Assembly (NCBI GenBank): GCA_947466165.1
Contig: CANIDW010000135.1
Coordinates: forward strand, 1-5,332
From: Comamonadaceae bacterium
GTDB lineage: Bacteria; Pseudomonadota; Gammaproteobacteria; Burkholderiales; Burkholderiaceae_C
Reading direction: 5' to 3'
Length of the DNA stretch: 5,332 bases
This document shows positions 1-5,332 of the stretch, piece after piece. The notes beneath the pieces were generated by a model. It was not told the origin of the DNA and searched no databases. It saw only the letters and a program-made list of their open reading frames with translations. A program made the position numbers and the translations under genes. Positions within the stretch are counted from its first letter, which is position 1, and each line of letters starts with the position of its first letter.

Positions 1-1710
1 AGCGTCTTGCAAAGCTTCCAGCACAGCCGACCCAGCGCCGCCCATCAGAGCACCTTCTTCAACGGTGACCAAGGCTTCATGACTGGAGGCGATGCTGAGC
101 AGCAACTCGGTGTCCAAAGGTTTGGCCCAGCGCATATTGGCCACGCTGGCGTTGAGGTTCTCAGCAGCTTGCAAAGCGGGATACAGCATGGTGCCAAACG
201 CCAAAATCGCCACGCCTTTACCTTGACGGCGCATTTCACCTTTGCCAAACGGCAGGGTTGGCAAACCAGTGCTCATGGGTGTACCTACCCCTGAGCCGCG
301 AGGGTAGCGAACCGCCACGGTATGGTCTTGTGCATGGGCCGTGCTGAGCAACATGCGGCATTCGTTTTCGTCGGCAGGGCAAGCAATGCTGACCTGAGGA
401 ATACAGCGAAGGAAGGGGATGTCGTACACACCGGCGTGGGTGGGGCCGTCGGCTCCGACAATGCCTGCACGGTCCAGCGCCAGCACCATGGGCAGCTTTT
501 GCAAAGCCACGTCATGAATGAGCTGGTCATAGGCACGTTGCAAGAAGGTAGAGTAAATCGCCACCACGGGCTTGAGGCCTTCACAGGCCAAACCCGCAGC
601 AAAGGTCAGCGAATGCTGCTCCGCAATGCCCACATCGTGGTAACGGTCAGGAAAACGGTGGTGAAACTCCACCATGCCAGAGCCTTCTCGCATGGCGGGG
701 GTGATGGCCACCAACTTGGGGTCAACAGCGGCCATGTCGCACAACCATGTGCCAAACACTTGGCTAAAGGTTTGTTTGGGTACGGTGACAGGGGCGACCA
801 AGCCAATCTTGGGGTCGAATTTGCCAGGGCCGTGGTAGGCAATGGGGTCAGCCTCGGCCAGTTTGTAGCCTTGGCCTTTGCGGGTGACCACGTGCAAGAA
901 CTGTGGTCCATTCAAATGCTTGATGTTTTCTAGCGTAGGAATCAAAGAATCCAGATCGTGGCCGTCAATGGGGCCGATGTAGTTAAAGCCAAATTTTTCA
1001 AACAAAGTAGCCGGCACCACCATGCCTTTGGCTTGTTGCTCAAAACGCCTTGCCAAGTCAAACAAAGGCGGCGCATTTTTCAAGACTTGCTTGCCCACCT
1101 CTTTGGCAGCCGAGTAAAAACGCCCACTCATGAGTTGCGCCAAATAGCGGTTGAGCGCTCCCACAGGTGGGCTGATGGACATGTCGTTGTCGTTGAGGAT
1201 GACCAGCAAATTGGTGTCTGACACACCTGCGTTGTTGAGGGCTTCAAAGGCCATGCCAGCGGTCATGGAGCCGTCGCCAATGATGGCCACGCAGCGGCGT
1301 TGCTCGCCTTTTTGCTTGGCCGCCAAGGCCATGCCTAAAGCGGCTGAAATGCTGGTGGAGGAATGCGCTGTACCAAAAGCATCAAATTCGCTCTCGTCTC
1401 GCTTGGGAAAACCTGCCACGCCATTCAACTGCCGCAAGGTATGCATACGGTCGCGTCGACCGGTCAGGATTTTGTGCGGGTAAGTTTGGTGACCCACATC
1501 CCACACCAAACGATCGTGGGGGGTGTTGAAAACGTAATGCAGTGCAACGGTTAATTCGACTGTGCCGAGGTTGGAGCTCAGGTGTCCGCCGGTTTTGGCA
1601 ACGCTTTCCAGCACAAACGAGCGCAATTCGTCCGCCAAGGGGCGCAGTTGCGCGGTGGACAAGCGTCGCAAATCTGCTGGGGAATCAATACTGCTTAACA
1701 ATGAACTCAT
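1..1710 (-). CDS. dxs: 1-deoxy-D-xylulose-5-phosphate synthase, 3' end cut off by the window edge
   Basis: A single open frame of 570 codons runs off the left edge. It encodes DXS, the cytoplasmic thiamine-diphosphate enzyme that condenses pyruvate with glyceraldehyde-3-phosphate into DXP, the first step of the MEP isoprenoid pathway. Visible marks are SPADLRRL near the N-terminus, [18 protein letters not shown] (70-87), the ThDP/Mg motif GDGS (145-148) through NDNDMSIS (173-180), [11 protein letters not shown] (242-252), [14 protein letters not shown] (336-349), IAEQH with the catalytic-type Glu364, [11 protein letters not shown] (386-396), [13 protein letters not shown] (413-425), RYPRG (468-472) and [14 protein letters not shown] (548-561). 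The family is about 620-640 residues, so roughly the last 50-60 are missing. The start is preceded by AAAGG with 7-nt spacing (1718-1722). It is separated from the upstream SMP-30-like gene by a terminator and has its own upstream region with a PpsR-type palindrome, suggesting co-regulation with photosynthesis genes. Identification is very secure. Confidence 0.97.
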   Translation of the reverse strand, partial: MSSLLSSIDSPADLRRLSTAQLRPLADELRSFVLESVAKTGGHLSSNLGTVELTVALHYVFNTPHDRLVWDVGHQTYPHKILTGRRDRMHTLRQLNGVAGFPKRDESEFDAFGTAHSSTSISAALGMALAAKQKGEQRRCVAIIGDGSMTAGMAFEALNNAGVSDTNLLVILNDNDMSISPPVGALNRYLAQLMSGRFYSAAKEVGKQVLKNAPPLFDLARRFEQQAKGMVVPATLFEKFGFNYIGPIDGHDLDSLIPTLENIKHLNGPQFLHVVTRKGQGYKLAEADPIAYHGPGKFDPKIGLVAPVTVPKQTFSQVFGTWLCDMAAVDPKLVAITPAMREGSGMVEFHHRFPDRYHDVGIAEQHSLTFAAGLACEGLKPVVAIYSTFLQRAYDQLIHDVALQKLPMVLALDRAGIVGADGPTHAGVYDIPFLRCIPQVSIACPADENECRMLLSTAHAQDHTVAVRYPRGSGVGTPMSTGLPTLPFGKGEMRRQGKGVAILAFGTMLYPALQAAENLNASVANMRWAKPLDTELLLSIASSHEALVTVEEGALMGGAGSAVLEALQDA

Positions 1711-1767
1711 CTGACTGCCTTTGTTACCTTCCTCGCTTTGGCACATATTGTGAACCTAAGCCATGGT

Positions 1768-1789
1768 CATGTGTCAATTAAAGTTGACG
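1768..1789 (-). promoter_or_regulatory. Putative PpsR/CrtJ-type operator upstream of dxs, containing a TTGACA -35-like box
   Basis: Read toward dxs, the sequence is CGTCAACTTTAATTGACA followed by CATG. It is an inverted repeat GTCAA-N8-TTGAC that fits TGT-N12-ACA except for C in place of the first T. It matches the bchH upstream palindrome plus its CATG flank at 20 of 21 positions (1768-1788 against 4250-4270). The right arm contains TTGACA, which could serve as a -35 hexamer, but no good -10 lies 16-18 bp downstream; CAATAT occurs only at 21 bp. The palindrome lies about 60-80 bp before the dxs ATG. Unlike at bchH, no second copy lies 25 bp away. PpsR/CrtJ identity is inferred from the motif and context. 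Confidence 0.6.
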
Positions 1790-1822
1790 TTTAAGGGTAT
1801 TCACTAGGGCAACTTGACCATG

Positions 1823-1854
1823 AAAAAACCCCACAACGCTTTCGCGGTGTGGGG
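1823..1854 (-). terminator. Intrinsic terminator of the SMP-30-like gene
   Basis: On the minus strand, CCCCACA and CGC arms pair with GCG and TGTGGGG around a GAAA loop, with one internal mismatch, followed directly by six T. The hairpin begins about 25 bases after the stop codon of the SMP-30-like gene. It should separate that transcript from dxs downstream. Confidence 0.85.
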
Positions 1855-1879
1855 CCAGCTGTGCCGGTTAAGAGGCAGT

Positions 1880-3010
1880 TTAGCTCAATGCATGACCTTG
1901 TGCATTCACGTACAAAGCGTAAATGGAGGTTGAGCCGGTCATGAACAAACGGTTGCGCTTGGTGCCGCCGAAAGTCAGGTTGGCAATCACTTCTGGGGTG
2001 TGCAAGAAAGCCAGCAAAGTGCCATCGGGGTGATGGACACGAACGCCGTTGGTTTCCATACCGCCCCAACCCCAGCCGCACCACACATTGCCGTCGGTGT
2101 CACAACGGATACCGTCGGTGAAACCAGGGGCGAAGTCGGCGAAGACTTTGGGGTTGCTGAGTTTTTGGTCTTTCACATCAAACACGATGATGTTGGCAGG
2201 GTTGCCAGGACCGTCGGTCGCGCCAGTGTCGACCACGTAGCATTTCTTGAAGTCGGGTGAGAAGCAAATGCCGTTGGGACGACGCATGGGGCCTTCGGCC
2301 GCCACGGTGACCTTGCCATCGGGCGCGATGCGGTACACACGGGTAGGCAATTCAAACTCTGCCTTGTGGCCTTCATAGGGGCCCATGATGCCGTAGCCAG
2401 GGTCTGTGAAGTAGATAGAGCCATCAGGTGTGGTGGCCGCATCATTGGGCGCATTGAGTTTTTTGCCGCCGAAGCTGTCGCACAAAGTGGTCCATGTGCC
2501 GTCATAGTTGCGACGACGAACACGGCGTGTGTCGTGTTCCATGGCGATCAAACGACCTTGGGTGTCACGTGAGTGGCCGTTGGAGTAGCCAGAATCTGAT
2601 TGGAAGGTGCTGACAGCGCCGTTTTCTTCGTTCCAACGCAACACGCGGTTGTTAGGAATGTCGCTCCACAGCAAACAGCCCCAGTCGCCCATCCACACTG
2701 GGCCTTCACACCAAAGTGCGGCGTCATGGCCTTGACCGTGCCAAATGCGTTGCAGTGTGGCATTGCCTTGGCGGCCGCTGAAGCGCTTGTCCATCACTTC
2801 AAAGGCTGGCTCTGGGTAAGTCACGGGGTGGTTACCGGTCCAGTCACGGCCTTGTTGGAATTTGTCATTGGCACTGGCAGTGACAGTAGCTGTTGCAGCG
2901 GCCACACCGGCAGCAGCACTGGCCAAAAATCCACGACGAGCCAAGCTCATGGGCTTGGCAGAAGCGCTTTGGGCTTCCTCGGTTACTGCGGGGTTTGAGT
3001 TTTTATCCAT
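1880..3010 (-). CDS. Tat-exported SMP-30/gluconolactonase-like beta-propeller protein
   Basis: A 376-residue protein of the SMP-30/gluconolactonase/LRE-like family, six-bladed beta-propellers that are typically metal-dependent lactonases. Residues 1-47 look like a long-n-region twin-arginine signal: SLARRGFLA at 22-30, an Ala-rich hydrophobic stretch, then ASA at 45-47 as a likely cleavage site, so the mature protein should be periplasmic. Candidate metal and active-site residues by family pattern are Glu102 in CEGPVW, Asn189 in LNAPND, Asn246 in RPNGICFSPD and Asp299 in FTDGIRCD. FTDPGYG (201-207) and NLTFGG (344-349) are further family signatures. The start is supported by a strong GAGGAG box 5 nt upstream; Met21 is a less likely alternative. 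It lies downstream of hip but behind that gene's terminator, so it probably has its own promoter. I could not identify that promoter with confidence. The substrate is unknown; sugar lactone hydrolysis is a family-level guess. Confidence 0.88.
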   Translation of the reverse strand: MDKNSNPAVTEEAQSASAKPMSLARRGFLASAAAGVAAATATVTASANDKFQQGRDWTGNHPVTYPEPAFEVMDKRFSGRQGNATLQRIWHGQGHDAALWCEGPVWMGDWGCLLWSDIPNNRVLRWNEENGAVSTFQSDSGYSNGHSRDTQGRLIAMEHDTRRVRRRNYDGTWTTLCDSFGGKKLNAPNDAATTPDGSIYFTDPGYGIMGPYEGHKAEFELPTRVYRIAPDGKVTVAAEGPMRRPNGICFSPDFKKCYVVDTGATDGPGNPANIIVFDVKDQKLSNPKVFADFAPGFTDGIRCDTDGNVWCGWGWGGMETNGVRVHHPDGTLLAFLHTPEVIANLTFGGTKRNRLFMTGSTSIYALYVNAQGHALS

Positions 3011-3015
3011 ACTGT

Positions 3016-3021
3016 CTCCTC
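3016..3021 (-). promoter_or_regulatory. Strong ribosome binding site fixing the start of the SMP-30-like gene
   Basis: GAGGAG on the minus strand sits 5 nt before the ATG at 3010. It favours the long form with an extended n-region before the twin-arginine motif over initiation at Met21, just upstream of that motif. Confidence 0.8.
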
Positions 3022-3140
3022 AGGGGTTGTAAAAAAAGGTGAGGCCTGATCCTCTGTCTTTCAAAGCGGTTCCACAATAAGCGTAAACCCCTTAACTCTC
3101 TAAGTTTATTTTTCTAGCCAATATTGTGGTTTTAGGAAAC

Positions 3141-3173
3141 AAAAAACCCCTGAGGCGCGAGCAACAGGGGTTT
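3141..3173 (-). terminator. Intrinsic terminator of hip
   Basis: On the minus strand AAACCCCTG pairs perfectly with CAGGGGTTT (9 bp, 12-nt loop), and the right arm continues into further T residues, giving a run of six T. It lies about 35-70 bases after the hip stop codon and before the SMP-30-like gene, so it should end most hip transcripts. Confidence 0.85.
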
Positions 3174-3179
3174 GGCGAA

Positions 3180-3196
3180 GGGCTGCCAAGCAGCCC
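3180..3196 (-). repeat. Perfect 7-bp hairpin in the hip 3' untranslated region
   Basis: GGGCTGC and GCAGCCC form a perfect inverted repeat around a 3-nt loop, beginning about 13 bases after the hip stop codon and 6 bases before the terminator stem. It has no T tract of its own, so it is not a terminator. It may protect the 3' end of a short, abundant mRNA; that role is inferred. Confidence 0.6.
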
Positions 3197-3208
3197 AGAA
3201 AGGACGGT

Positions 3209-3514
3209 TTAGCCCTTTTTGGCGTAGGCGTTACACCAGCCAGCAGCTGACACTTGTTTGCCTGCAAACAAAGGGCACATACCTGCTTTGTCACCGGCTT
3301 TGCCTTGGAACAAGGCGCAGTTGCCGCAGTTTTGGGCAGCTGCATGGGTGGGGAATTTCTTGGCGTCGACTTTGCTGGAATCAGCTTTATAGCCCATGGC
3401 AGAAGCTTGGGGATCGGTTTCGGCAACCATGTCAGCAGCCATGGCAAAACGGCCAGCCAACAAAGCGGCGCTACCAGCGCTGACTTGAATAATGAATTCG
3501 CGACGACGGGTCAT
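3209..3514 (-). CDS. hip: High-potential iron-sulfur protein (HiPIP) precursor
   Basis: A 101-residue precursor of a soluble periplasmic [4Fe-4S] electron carrier. In purple bacteria HiPIPs shuttle electrons from the cytochrome bc1 complex to the reaction centre or its bound cytochrome, and some serve respiratory oxidases. A twin-arginine signal opens the protein (RRREFIIQVSAG, then a short hydrophobic stretch, AMA at 24-26 as likely cleavage site), as expected for a cofactor folded before export. The mature part is about 75 residues. Cluster ligands are Cys63, Cys66, Cys80 and Cys94, spaced C-x2-C-x13-C-x13-C, and the C-terminal GWCNAY fits the family signature G-[YW]-C-x2-[FYW]. Tyr42 in MGYKAD matches the conserved tyrosine near the cluster. 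GGAG lies 6 nt before the start. It sits 94 bp behind tspO and ahead of the SMP-30-like gene, and is followed by two hairpins. Confidence 0.95.
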   Translation of the reverse strand: MTRRREFIIQVSAGSAALLAGRFAMAADMVAETDPQASAMGYKADSSKVDAKKFPTHAAAQNCGNCALFQGKAGDKAGMCPLFAGKQVSAAGWCNAYAKKG

Positions 3515-3547
3515 AAAAATCTCCGATAAAAGTTACCCCGAAGGGCG

Positions 3548-3580
3548 AAAAATAAAGCCGTGATTCTGACTCAGCTTTAT
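3548..3580 (-). terminator. Possible A+U-rich terminator between tspO and hip
   Basis: On the minus strand ATAAAGC pairs with GCTTTAT, with a further TGA/TCA inner pairing, and the right arm runs into a five-T tract. It begins about 30 bases after the tspO stop. The stem is A+T-rich, so it may be weak and allow read-through into hip. It overlaps a possible hip promoter, so the call is tentative. Confidence 0.4.
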
Positions 3581-3591
3581 GGTTTTTACAA
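3563..3591 (-). promoter_or_regulatory. Weak sigma70-like promoter candidate for hip
   Basis: On the minus strand TTGTAA (4 of 6 to consensus) and CAGAAT (4 of 6) are separated by exactly 17 bp, with the -10 about 50 bases before the hip ATG. Each hexamer is only moderate, and the region also forms the hairpin described at 3548-3580. No PpsR-type palindrome was found here. Confidence 0.25.
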
Positions 3592-3608
3592 AACGCGGTC
3601 TCCATACC

Positions 3609-4169
3609 CTAGGTTGACACTGGGATAAACCACGCCAAAGCCTGCACAAAGGGGCCATTGAGGATGACCGTGTCATGGTTGAGCACCCCCGCTGCTGAAA
3701 CCCATATCAAATAAGGAAGAACCAAGAGCGAGGCCACGCGAGATTCACGCCACAGACCCTGAATCAGCCAAATAATGCTCAGCCAAAGGAAAAGCCACTC
3801 CCACATGGCCCAATCGGGGCGGTGTAAATGGAAGTACAAAAAGCTCCACAAAATATTGAGCGCGCCGTTGTAAAGGTAAAGACCCGCCACTTTGGCGCGT
3901 CTGGACGTTGTGGGGGCTTGGTGCCACGCCAGCCAAGCGCTGATGGCGCACAAAGTGAATATCAACGACCAAATAGCGCCAAAAGCAGCGTCTGGCGGCT
4001 TCCATGCGGGATGCTTGAGTTGGTAGTACCAAGGTCCCAGATCTGTCAGGACATTACCCATACCGGCTATGCCAAAACTGATGGCGAAACACAGCGCCAA
4101 ACTGCGCCAATGGGTGCGCCAGTGGGGCCGCTGTCCATGGGGATCGGTGGGAGAAGAAATAGCCATCAT
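3609..4169 (-). CDS. tspO: TspO/MBR (CrtK) family tryptophan-rich membrane protein
   Basis: A 186-residue integral membrane protein of the TspO/peripheral benzodiazepine receptor family, which binds porphyrins. In Rhodobacter sphaeroides TspO (CrtK) is an outer-membrane negative modulator of photosynthesis gene expression under oxygen. Family marks are WYYQLKHPAWKPP (47-59), WSLIFTLCAISAWLAW (67-82), LNILWSFLYF (104-113) and LPYLIWVSAAGVLN (151-164). About five hydrophobic helices are visible, roughly at 24-40, 62-82, 95-115, 120-140 and 148-168. The protein is longer than the usual ~155-160 residues, with a polar N-terminal extension of about 20 residues and an extra hydrophobic C-terminal tail after NG at 171-172. 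The start is uncertain: two adjacent ATGs (4169 and 4166) and no clear Shine-Dalgarno sequence. It is divergent from bchH, sharing its control region, which supports a role in tetrapyrrole or photosynthesis regulation. Confidence 0.93.
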   Translation of the reverse strand: MMAISSPTDPHGQRPHWRTHWRSLALCFAISFGIAGMGNVLTDLGPWYYQLKHPAWKPPDAAFGAIWSLIFTLCAISAWLAWHQAPTTSRRAKVAGLYLYNGALNILWSFLYFHLHRPDWAMWEWLFLWLSIIWLIQGLWRESRVASLLVLPYLIWVSAAGVLNHDTVILNGPFVQALAWFIPVST

Positions 4170-4194
4170 CTTGAGCCAAAGTAATTTGTGAATA

Positions 4195-4216
4195 AAAACC
4201 TTAAATAAAGGGTTTT
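4195..4216. repeat. A+T-rich inverted repeat in the tspO leader
   Basis: AAAACCTT and AAGGGTTTT form an inverted repeat with one bulged G around a 5-base loop, in the tspO-bchH intergenic region on the tspO side. It could be a leader hairpin or a protein site. It has no clear T tract, so it is not called a terminator. Confidence 0.35.
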
Positions 4217-4248
4217 CCCGAATGTTCGCCTATTTAAAACCACCATAA

Positions 4249-4266
4249 TGTCAACCTTAATTGACA
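4249..4266 (+). promoter_or_regulatory. Perfect PpsR/CrtJ-type operator upstream of bchH
   Basis: TGTCAACCTTAATTGACA is a perfect 6+6 inverted repeat with a 6-bp spacer and matches the PpsR/CrtJ consensus TGT-N12-ACA exactly. Its right arm contains TTGACA, a perfect -35 hexamer for rightward transcription to bchH. The left arm supplies the same hexamer on the opposite strand toward tspO. It lies 51-68 bp before the bchH ATG. A repressor bound here would cover the presumed promoter and could also affect tspO. The repressor gene itself is not in the window. Confidence 0.72.
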
Positions 4267-4273
4267 CATGGTT

Positions 4274-4291
4274 TGTCAACCTCATTGAACG
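4274..4291 (+). promoter_or_regulatory. Second, degenerate PpsR-type half-site before bchH
   Basis: TGTCAACCTCATTGAACG repeats the left arm of the perfect palindrome (TGTCAACCT twice, 25 bp apart) but its right arm is poor: TGT-N12-ACG. It starts 7 bp after the first site ends. Such tandem placement resembles the cooperative paired CrtJ sites described for the Rhodobacter capsulatus bchC promoter, which cover the -35 and -10. No good -10 hexamer is evident here. Confidence 0.45.
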
Positions 4292-4316
4292 CCAAACTTA
4301 CCCACGAGCACACTGC

Positions 4317-5332
4317 ATGACGGTCAACCGCAAGCAAGGCATACAGCAGGACAACAGCACCAGAGTGGTGATTGTGACCATGGACACCCACCTCAACAGT
4401 GCGGTAGACAGGGCGCGTGTGGGTTTGAAACGTTTGCTCCCCCAGCTCAGCTTGACCATCCACTCCGCCTCTGAGTTTGCAGCAAATCCTGAGCATTTGG
4501 CGAAATGCCGTGAAGATATTGCCCAAGGCGACGTCATTATCGTCACCATGCTCTTCATGGAAGACCATTTCCTGCCCATCTTGGCCGATCTGCAAGCCAG
4601 ACGCGACCACTGCAGCGCCATGGTTTGCGCCATGTCGGCAGGTGAAGTGGTCAAACTCACCCGCTTGGGCAAACTCGATATGTCCAAGCCCGCCAGCGGC
4701 CCCATGGCGTTTTTGAAAAAAATGCGCGGCAACCCCAAAGACGACAGCGAAAAAGCCGCCGCTGGTGCCAAGCAAATGAAGATGCTGCGACGCATTCCGC
4801 AAATGCTGCGCTTCATCCCTGGCACCGCCCAAGACCTGCGTGCATATTTCCTTACCCTGCAATACTGGTTGGGCGGCTCGCAAGAAAACATACAAGGCAT
4901 GGTGCATTACTTGGTAGACCGTTATGCGGCAGACAAGGTCAACTCCAAAGTCAAGGTTTTGCCCCCTGTGGAGTACCCCGAAGTCGGTATTTACCACCCG
5001 CGCATGAAAACACGCTTGTCTGACCAACTGAGCGACTTGCCCACCGTGGTCTCCCCCGACAAAGCACGTGGTCGCGTAGGCCTCATTTTGTTGCGCTCTT
5101 ACTTGATTGCTGGCAACGCCCAACACTACGACGCGGTCATCGCCGCCATGGAAGTGCAAGGCCTCAATGTCGTTCCGGTGTTCGCCTCTGGGCTGGATTC
5201 ACGGCCAGCCATTGATGCGTTTTTCTTGAAGAACGGCCAAACCACGGTGGATGCGGTGGTGTCGTTGACGGGCTTCTCGCTGGTCGGCGGCCCTGCCTAC
5301 AACGACGCACACGCTGCCGAAGAAATTTTGGG
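4317..5332 (+). CDS. bchH: Magnesium chelatase subunit H (BchH), 5' portion, cut off by the window edge
   Basis: The first 338 complete codons of the large porphyrin-binding subunit of Mg-chelatase, which with BchI and BchD inserts Mg2+ into protoporphyrin IX in an ATP-dependent reaction at the branch from haem to bacteriochlorophyll. The family is about 1200-1250 residues, so roughly a quarter is present. Family-typical stretches are RVVIVTMDTHL (16-26), LFMEDHFLPIL (79-89), KLTRLGKLDMSKPASGPM (113-130), QMKMLRRIPQMLRFIPGTAQ (153-172), the LQYWLGGSQENI block (181-192), RVGLILLRSYLIAGNAQHYD (253-272) and SLTGFSLVGGPAYND (316-330). These distinguish it from cobaltochelatase CobN, although the two share a fold. 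The ATG has no convincing Shine-Dalgarno (only GAG 8 nt upstream), and no better in-frame start lies upstream. It is divergent from tspO and sits behind tandem PpsR-type sites. Confidence 0.96.
   Translation, partial: MTVNRKQGIQQDNSTRVVIVTMDTHLNSAVDRARVGLKRLLPQLSLTIHSASEFAANPEHLAKCREDIAQGDVIIVTMLFMEDHFLPILADLQARRDHCSAMVCAMSAGEVVKLTRLGKLDMSKPASGPMAFLKKMRGNPKDDSEKAAAGAKQMKMLRRIPQMLRFIPGTAQDLRAYFLTLQYWLGGSQENIQGMVHYLVDRYAADKVNSKVKVLPPVEYPEVGIYHPRMKTRLSDQLSDLPTVVSPDKARGRVGLILLRSYLIAGNAQHYDAVIAAMEVQGLNVVPVFASGLDSRPAIDAFFLKNGQTTVDAVVSLTGFSLVGGPAYNDAHAAEEIL

Noticed and set aside
322..933. A 203-codon plus-strand open frame opposite dxs
   Set aside because: It is a shadow of the conserved DXS coding frame, with no family features of its own and no ribosome binding site.
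1741..1752. Short inverted repeat CACA-TAT-TGTG upstream of dxs
   Set aside because: Only four paired bases per arm and not repeated as a site elsewhere; CACAATAT also occurs near 3121 but without shared context, so chance is likely.
2600..2998. A 132-codon plus-strand open frame opposite the SMP-30-like gene
   Set aside because: It lies wholly antisense to the signal peptide and N-terminal propeller coding region and has no recognisable motif.
3011..3140. Possible promoter for the SMP-30-like gene, for example TTTACG with a downstream TTGAAA
   Set aside because: No pair of hexamers with good consensus and spacing was found; a promoter is expected here because of the upstream terminator, but its position cannot be supported.
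3536..3545. CCC-TTCG-GGG tetraloop in the hip leader
   Set aside because: The stem is only 3 bp with no extension, too short to call a regulatory element; mentioned only as context in the tspO-hip finding.
4257..5159. A 300-codon open frame on the minus strand opposite bchH
   Set aside because: It is antisense to the well-recognised BchH frame, its translation is rich in His/Gln/Val with no known domain, and the long openness follows from codon bias of bchH.

Overview
The window looks like one edge of a photosynthesis gene cluster from a purple or aerobic anoxygenic phototrophic proteobacterium. The genes present are the start of bchH (Mg-chelatase large subunit, the first committed step of bacteriochlorophyll synthesis), a TspO/CrtK-type membrane regulator, a Tat-exported high-potential iron-sulfur protein (HiPIP), a Tat-exported SMP-30/gluconolactonase-like protein, and most of dxs (first enzyme of the MEP isoprenoid pathway). 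The moderate G+C content, frequent TTG leucine codons, the short-type HiPIP and the DXS sequence suggest a betaproteobacterium of the Burkholderiales (Rhodoferax/Limnohabitans/Rubrivivax-like). That taxonomic placement is inference.

Layout: four genes run leftward on the minus strand, in transcription order tspO (4169-3609), hip (3514-3209), the SMP-30-like gene (3010-1880) and dxs (1710 to beyond the left edge). bchH runs rightward from 4317 and leaves the right edge. bchH and tspO diverge from a 147-bp control region. Good intrinsic terminators follow hip and the SMP-30-like gene, and a weaker terminator-like hairpin follows tspO. The leftward genes are therefore probably mostly separate transcription units rather than one operon. 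No RNA genes, insertion sequences or CRISPR arrays were seen, and no gene-free stretch exceeds 300 bases.

The most informative regulatory signal is an 18-bp palindrome, TGTCAA-N6-TTGACA, in front of bchH (4249-4266). It fits the TGT-N12-ACA operator of the photosynthesis repressor PpsR/CrtJ. A near-copy, matching at 20 of 21 positions over the palindrome and its flank, lies in front of dxs (1768-1788). A second, degenerate copy follows the bchH site at a 25-bp period. The inferred picture is that one redox/light-responsive repressor controls both tetrapyrrole commitment (bchH) and isoprenoid supply for carotenoids and the bacteriochlorophyll tail (dxs). TspO, itself a known modulator of this circuit in Rhodobacter, is transcribed divergently from the same control region. 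HiPIP would carry electrons in the periplasm to the reaction centre. The role of the exported SMP-30-like protein is unknown.
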